This document shows positions 60,681-64,000 of a stretch of 64,000 nt of DNA, one piece after another. Every line of letters starts with the position of its first letter. Position 1 is the stretch's first letter. Where the stretch lies: the NCBI GenBank assembly GCA_023512835.1, contig CM042092.1, positions 11,347,498 to 11,411,497 of the forward strand. The letters are read 5' to 3'. Under the pieces are notes generated by a model, which saw only the letters and a program-made list of their open reading frames with translations, was not told the origin of the DNA and searched no databases. Position numbers and translations under genes: made by a program. The DNA is from Taxillus chinensis (lineage: Eukaryota; Streptophyta; Magnoliopsida; Santalales; Loranthaceae).

Positions 60681-61100
60681 ATGGTCTAGTGGACCTAGGT
60701 TAGTGAGGGGTGGTTAATTGATTCCATGTGACTTGGAAAACTGTAGGGAGGGCGCCTGATCAACGCAGTCCTTACATGTATTCTAGGTTATTCTGGTGTC
60801 AGTTAGATCATCCTAGGAGCATACATGGGGATGGGGTGCATTGCTAGTGGTATGATTGTGTGCATAAAGGGCACTAGCTTGTCTTTGTGTGTGATGTGCT
60901 TGTATGTGGTGCCAGGATGGCACATGGCCGTGAGAGCCAGGACTTGATTGTGGTGTACCCTGATGGGGGACACGATGCTATATGCATGGTATGGACCTAC
61001 GGGTCGTGTGGTGAGAACCTACAAGTCGGTTGTGCCTTTGATGGTCATTTGTGTTAGCGGTAGTATTGATTGTTTGTTGTTTGTTGTTGTAGCCGGTGTG

Positions 61101-62432
61101 ATGGCACCACCGAGGAGGGTTGTCCGAGGCCAGGGTCCGGCAGAGGAACCCACGATAGAGTCGGGGCACCAGGGGGCTAGAGCCCGCAGCGAAGTCATCG
61201 CTCCGTTGTGGGACCCGATTTGACGCAGTGTTGATTCGGTGCAGGAGGCCATGCAGGGTATGCGGGGCTCGATGAGGGATATGGCTAGAGAGGTGGATGA
61301 GCCGAAGAGGCAACAGCAGCCTCGGCGGCCACCACGGCCTCGGCGGCGGGAGGCGAGGGTGGTGCAGGATGTGCACCAGCAGGAGGTCGTGGTAGAGCCG
61401 ACACGACGAGGAGTGGACTGGGCTGCGTAGTTTTAAACACGCACCCAGGACTTTTGAGGATGGTTCGCGGCCAGGGTAGCCGAGGACCTGGATTAGATGG
61501 ACAGAGGACATCTTTGAGATGATTGGGGTCCGGATGAGGAGCGGGTGCGCGTGGCGACGCACTATTTGTTGGGTATCCCACGCAGGTGGTGGGAATCCAC
61601 TAGAGCTGTCCATGGAAGTCGGATGAGCTGGAGAGAGTTTGTTGAGCGCTTCTTTGGGGAGTATTTTCCCGGTAGTTGCGGATGCTCGACGTAGAGAGTA
61701 TTATGAGCTTGTGCAGGGTAGCATGAGTGTGGGGGAGTATGTGCAGCCTTCATAGATTTGGGGCGGTTTGCTCTTGGAGTCTTGGGAAAAGGAAGGCCGG
61801 AAGACGCAGGACTTCATTCAGGGCTTGAGGCCATCTTTGAAAAGACAACTGGAACCGATGCGATTGACCACCGGGGAGGCGGTCGACAAGGCGATCATTA
61901 TTGAGCGAGGTCGGGATCGGGCGAGAGCCCGAGGCCGGGTGGTTCGGCGGTCCGAGCAAGAAGAGGCGAGTGGGGAGAGTAGTGCTCCTCGGCTGAGAGG
62001 AGGCGGTGCAGAGGGTTTCCGGCCAGGCGGTGGGCCCCGGGAGAGTTCGGCTCAGGAGGCCAGGGACCGTTGGAGTTGTGGTTTGACCGGGCATGTCTCG
62101 AGAGACGCCCAAGGAAAAAGATGACCTGTTTCCGATGCGGGAAAGTAGGGCATGGAGCTAGGGAATGTGTTACCCTTAGCTCAACCAGGCGGTTAGGCCC
62201 TCGTCCAGAGATCACGGACAGGGAGTGGGGCTCCGTCTCGAAGGTTAGTGCTGCGGCACGAGCACGCAGACGCGACCGGTCACGCCGCCTCGGCGGGAGG
62301 CACGGGGTCATGTTGATCGGCGGGGCAAGGCCCCAATGGGCCAGGCTAGTGGCTGGACCACGAGGGAGGACTTTTGCCCTTACCAGAGAGAGGCAGAGGT
62401 TCCACCCAGGACGAGGCGGAGCAGGACCTTCG
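61101..62432 (+). pseudogene. gag region of the Ty3/gypsy element (broken)
   Basis: The first ATG of this region is at 61101 (MAPPRRVVRGQ). In the same frame there are stops at 61221-61223 and 61428-61430, and later parts continue in other frames. The capsid-like part includes IPRRWWESTRAVHGS and SVGEYV. Then come two zinc knuckles. The second (CFRCGKVGHGARECV, 62127-62168) is a complete CX2CX4HX4C. The one before it (RWSCGLTGHVSRDA, 62067-62108) has lost its first and last Cys. The Gag protein would package the element RNA. It cannot be made from this copy. Confidence 0.8.
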
Positions 62433-62469
62433 GGTGAGAGGTACCATTATCATTTCTCATACTATTTGT

Positions 62470-64000
62470 TCAGTTTTGATTGATACTGGTGCTACCCATT
62501 CTTTTATTTCGTATGCTACGTGGTTGGCTTGGAGTTAGACCGGAGACAGTGAGTCGGCTCGATGGTTGCTTCACCTTTGGGTGGAATTGTGATACTTGAG
62601 AGTATCTCGTGCTTGTCCGGTAACCCTTGGGGGTGTTAACCTGTTGTGTGATTTGTATATCATGGAGTTAGATGATTTTGATGTTATCCTGGGTATGGAC
62701 TGGTTGGTCTCCATGGAGGCCAAGATTGATTGTTTTCGACGGCGTGTGACGTTCCTCACACCCGAGGGCACGCGGGGTGTCTTTGTGGGTGAGTGGACCG
62801 AGGAGGCATGCAGTTGGCACCTTTGAGGCATGGGTGGGGTGATGTGACCCACCGGTTAGCGGCCTTAACGTTGGTTGACGGGGAGGAGAGAGGGGAAGGC
62901 CGTTTTGCCACCCATTGTAGATCGGTTCCCGGATGTGTTTCCCGAGGACTTGGTTAGTTTGCCACCCGTGAGGGAGGTAGAGTTTTCGATCGAGTTGTTG
63001 CCAGGGACAACACCGATCAGGTCGGCCTACAGGATGGCACCGACGAGCTTAGAGAGCTCGAGAGATGATAGATGATCTATTGGCACGAGGCTTTATCAAG
63101 CGGAGTAGCTCACCGTGGGGCGCTCCAGTGTTGTTCGCCAAGAAGGCGGATGGTTCACTTCGGTATGTATAGACTACCGGAGGTGAACCAGGTGATCGTG
63201 AAGAACGTATCCATTGCTTGAGGATCGATGACCTGTTTGATCGGTTCGAGGTGCAAGATGGTTTTCCAAGATAGACTTGAGATCTTGGATACCATCGACT
63301 GAGGGTTAGGGAGGCAATATCTCAAAGACCGCATTCGGTTGTCGTATGGGCATTATGGGTGGCTTGTGATGCCGTTTGGGCTCACGAATGCTCCAAAGAA
63401 GAGTTTATGGGATTGATGAACCAGGTGTTCACTCCATATTTAGATATGTTCGTTGTGGTGTTCATCGACGATATCTTGGTCTATTCGACACCAAGAGGGA
63501 GCATGAGGAGCATTTGCAGGTTGTGTTCAGACCTTGCGGGAGCATCGGTTGTACGCGAGTTCACGAAATGTGACTTCGGTTGCAACAGTCATTTCTCGGG
63601 GCATGTGGTGTCTTCAGAGGGTATCACGGTGGACCCCGAGAAGATTGAGGCGATCATGTCATGGAAGAGGCCCACGAATGTGTTTGAGATTCGTAGCTTC
63701 CTTGGTTTGGCAAGCTATTATCGAGGTTCGTGGAGGATTTTTCCCGGTTGGCGGCTCCTATGACACACTTGACTAGGAAGGAAGTTCCTTTTATTTGGTC
63801 GATGCGTGTGAGAGTGCTTTCATGGAGCCGAAGGCACGATTGACCTCGGACCTATCTTGATTCTCCCACAGAGGGTGTGCCTTTTGAGGTGTATTGTGAT
63901 GCTTCCAGGGTGGGTCTTGGTTGTGTGTTGATGCGGACTCGGCAGTGATTGCTTATGGATCTAGGCGATAGACCACATGAGCGGAACTATCCCACGATGA
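62470..64000 (+). pseudogene. pol region: protease, reverse transcriptase, start of RNase H (broken)
   Basis: The aspartic protease active site LIDTGATHSFIS is at about 62477-62512. RT begins with [14 protein letters not shown] (about 62968-63015), passes through heavily frameshifted sequence at 63060-63350, and shows the catalytic FIDDILVYS (about 63461-63487), followed by SSEGITVDPEKIEAIMSWKRP. RNase H-like FEVYCDAS...GLGCVLM is near 63885-63935. The window ends before integrase. Short frames on the other strand are shadows. Confidence 0.82.

Larger units (their letters stand above)
58427..64000 (+). mobile_element. Ty3/gypsy LTR retrotransposon, 5' part, decayed; continues past the window
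   Basis: Order: 5' LTR (58427-60666), tRNA-Met-type primer site, gag with zinc knuckles, aspartic protease, reverse transcriptase, and the start of RNase H. This protease-RT-RNase H order is that of Ty3/gypsy; the style of the gag and RT motifs is that of chromovirus-like (Tekay/Del-type) elements, but the chromodomain region lies outside. The frame is broken many times, so the copy is inactive. GC content is higher than in the rest of the window. Confidence 0.88.

Noticed and set aside
60978..61613. 211-codon minus-strand frame in the retroelement
   Set aside because: Antisense shadow of gag; Arg/His/Pro-rich by composition.
1..64000. tRNA, rRNA, miRNA precursors and CRISPR arrays
   Set aside because: No cloverleaf with A and B boxes, no rRNA motif, no known miRNA sequence and no regular spacer-repeat array was recognised by reading.

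Overview
The window is nuclear DNA of a flowering plant. The evidence is multi-exon genes with GT-AG (one GC-AG) introns, plant-only protein families (LBD, AP2/ERF-DREB, a PEPKR2-type kinase, RS-type SR protein, chloroplast ABCB28-type transporter), AT-rich intergenic DNA full of microsatellites, MITE-like elements and a Ty3/gypsy retrotransposon. I cannot name the species. Nothing prokaryotic (operons, CRISPR, phage) is present.

Layout. 1-1768 (+): 3' part of a PEPKR2-like protein kinase gene. 4878-13070 (-): complete 16-exon gene for a chloroplast half-size ABC transporter, closest in recall to ABCB28/NAP8; intron 9 is enlarged by a repeat-rich insertion. 14755-17620 (+): five-exon PGAP3/PER1-like GPI-lipid remodelling protein, head-to-head with the transporter gene across about 1.7 kb. 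17621-35237: about 17.6 kb without a convincing intact gene; it holds two TIR elements with 3-bp TTA/TAA target duplications, a foldback MITE-like repeat, a broken AP2/DREB fragment, a 19-base G run, a possible copia-type LTR/primer-site junction and several simple repeats. 35238-35813 (-): intact single-exon DREB-type AP2/ERF gene. 36-42 kb: AT-rich, with another copy of the foldback repeat and a short WRKY-like fragment. 42088-45590 (+): exon-intron (unprocessed) pseudogene of translation factor eIF2 gamma with stops and frameshifts; one intron carries an antisense LINE-type remnant. 46333-47332 (+): two-exon LBD (LOB domain) gene. 50.8-55.9 kb (+): RS40/RS41-type SR splicing factor with a 5' UTR exon, a 2-kb leader intron and a 1.3-kb intron inside the first RRM. 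58427-64000 (+): 5' LTR (about 2.24 kb), primer-binding site, and decayed gag, protease, reverse transcriptase and start of RNase H of a Ty3/gypsy element that runs off the window.

The genes do not form a pathway; they are ordinary neighbours on a plant chromosome. Exon coordinates below were fixed by requiring GT/GC...AG borders, preserved reading phase across each junction, and continuity with remembered family proteins. No database search was possible.

I found no clearly new biological system. The observations most worth checking are: the 743-bp TIR element at 21190-21932 that carries a pyrimidine-rich minisatellite; the foldback repeat family (three copies); the GC-AG intron and 24-bp micro-exon in the ABCB28-like gene; the upstream ORF that overlaps the LBD start; the expanded Ser-Pro repeat tail of the SR protein; and the layered eIF2 gamma pseudogene.
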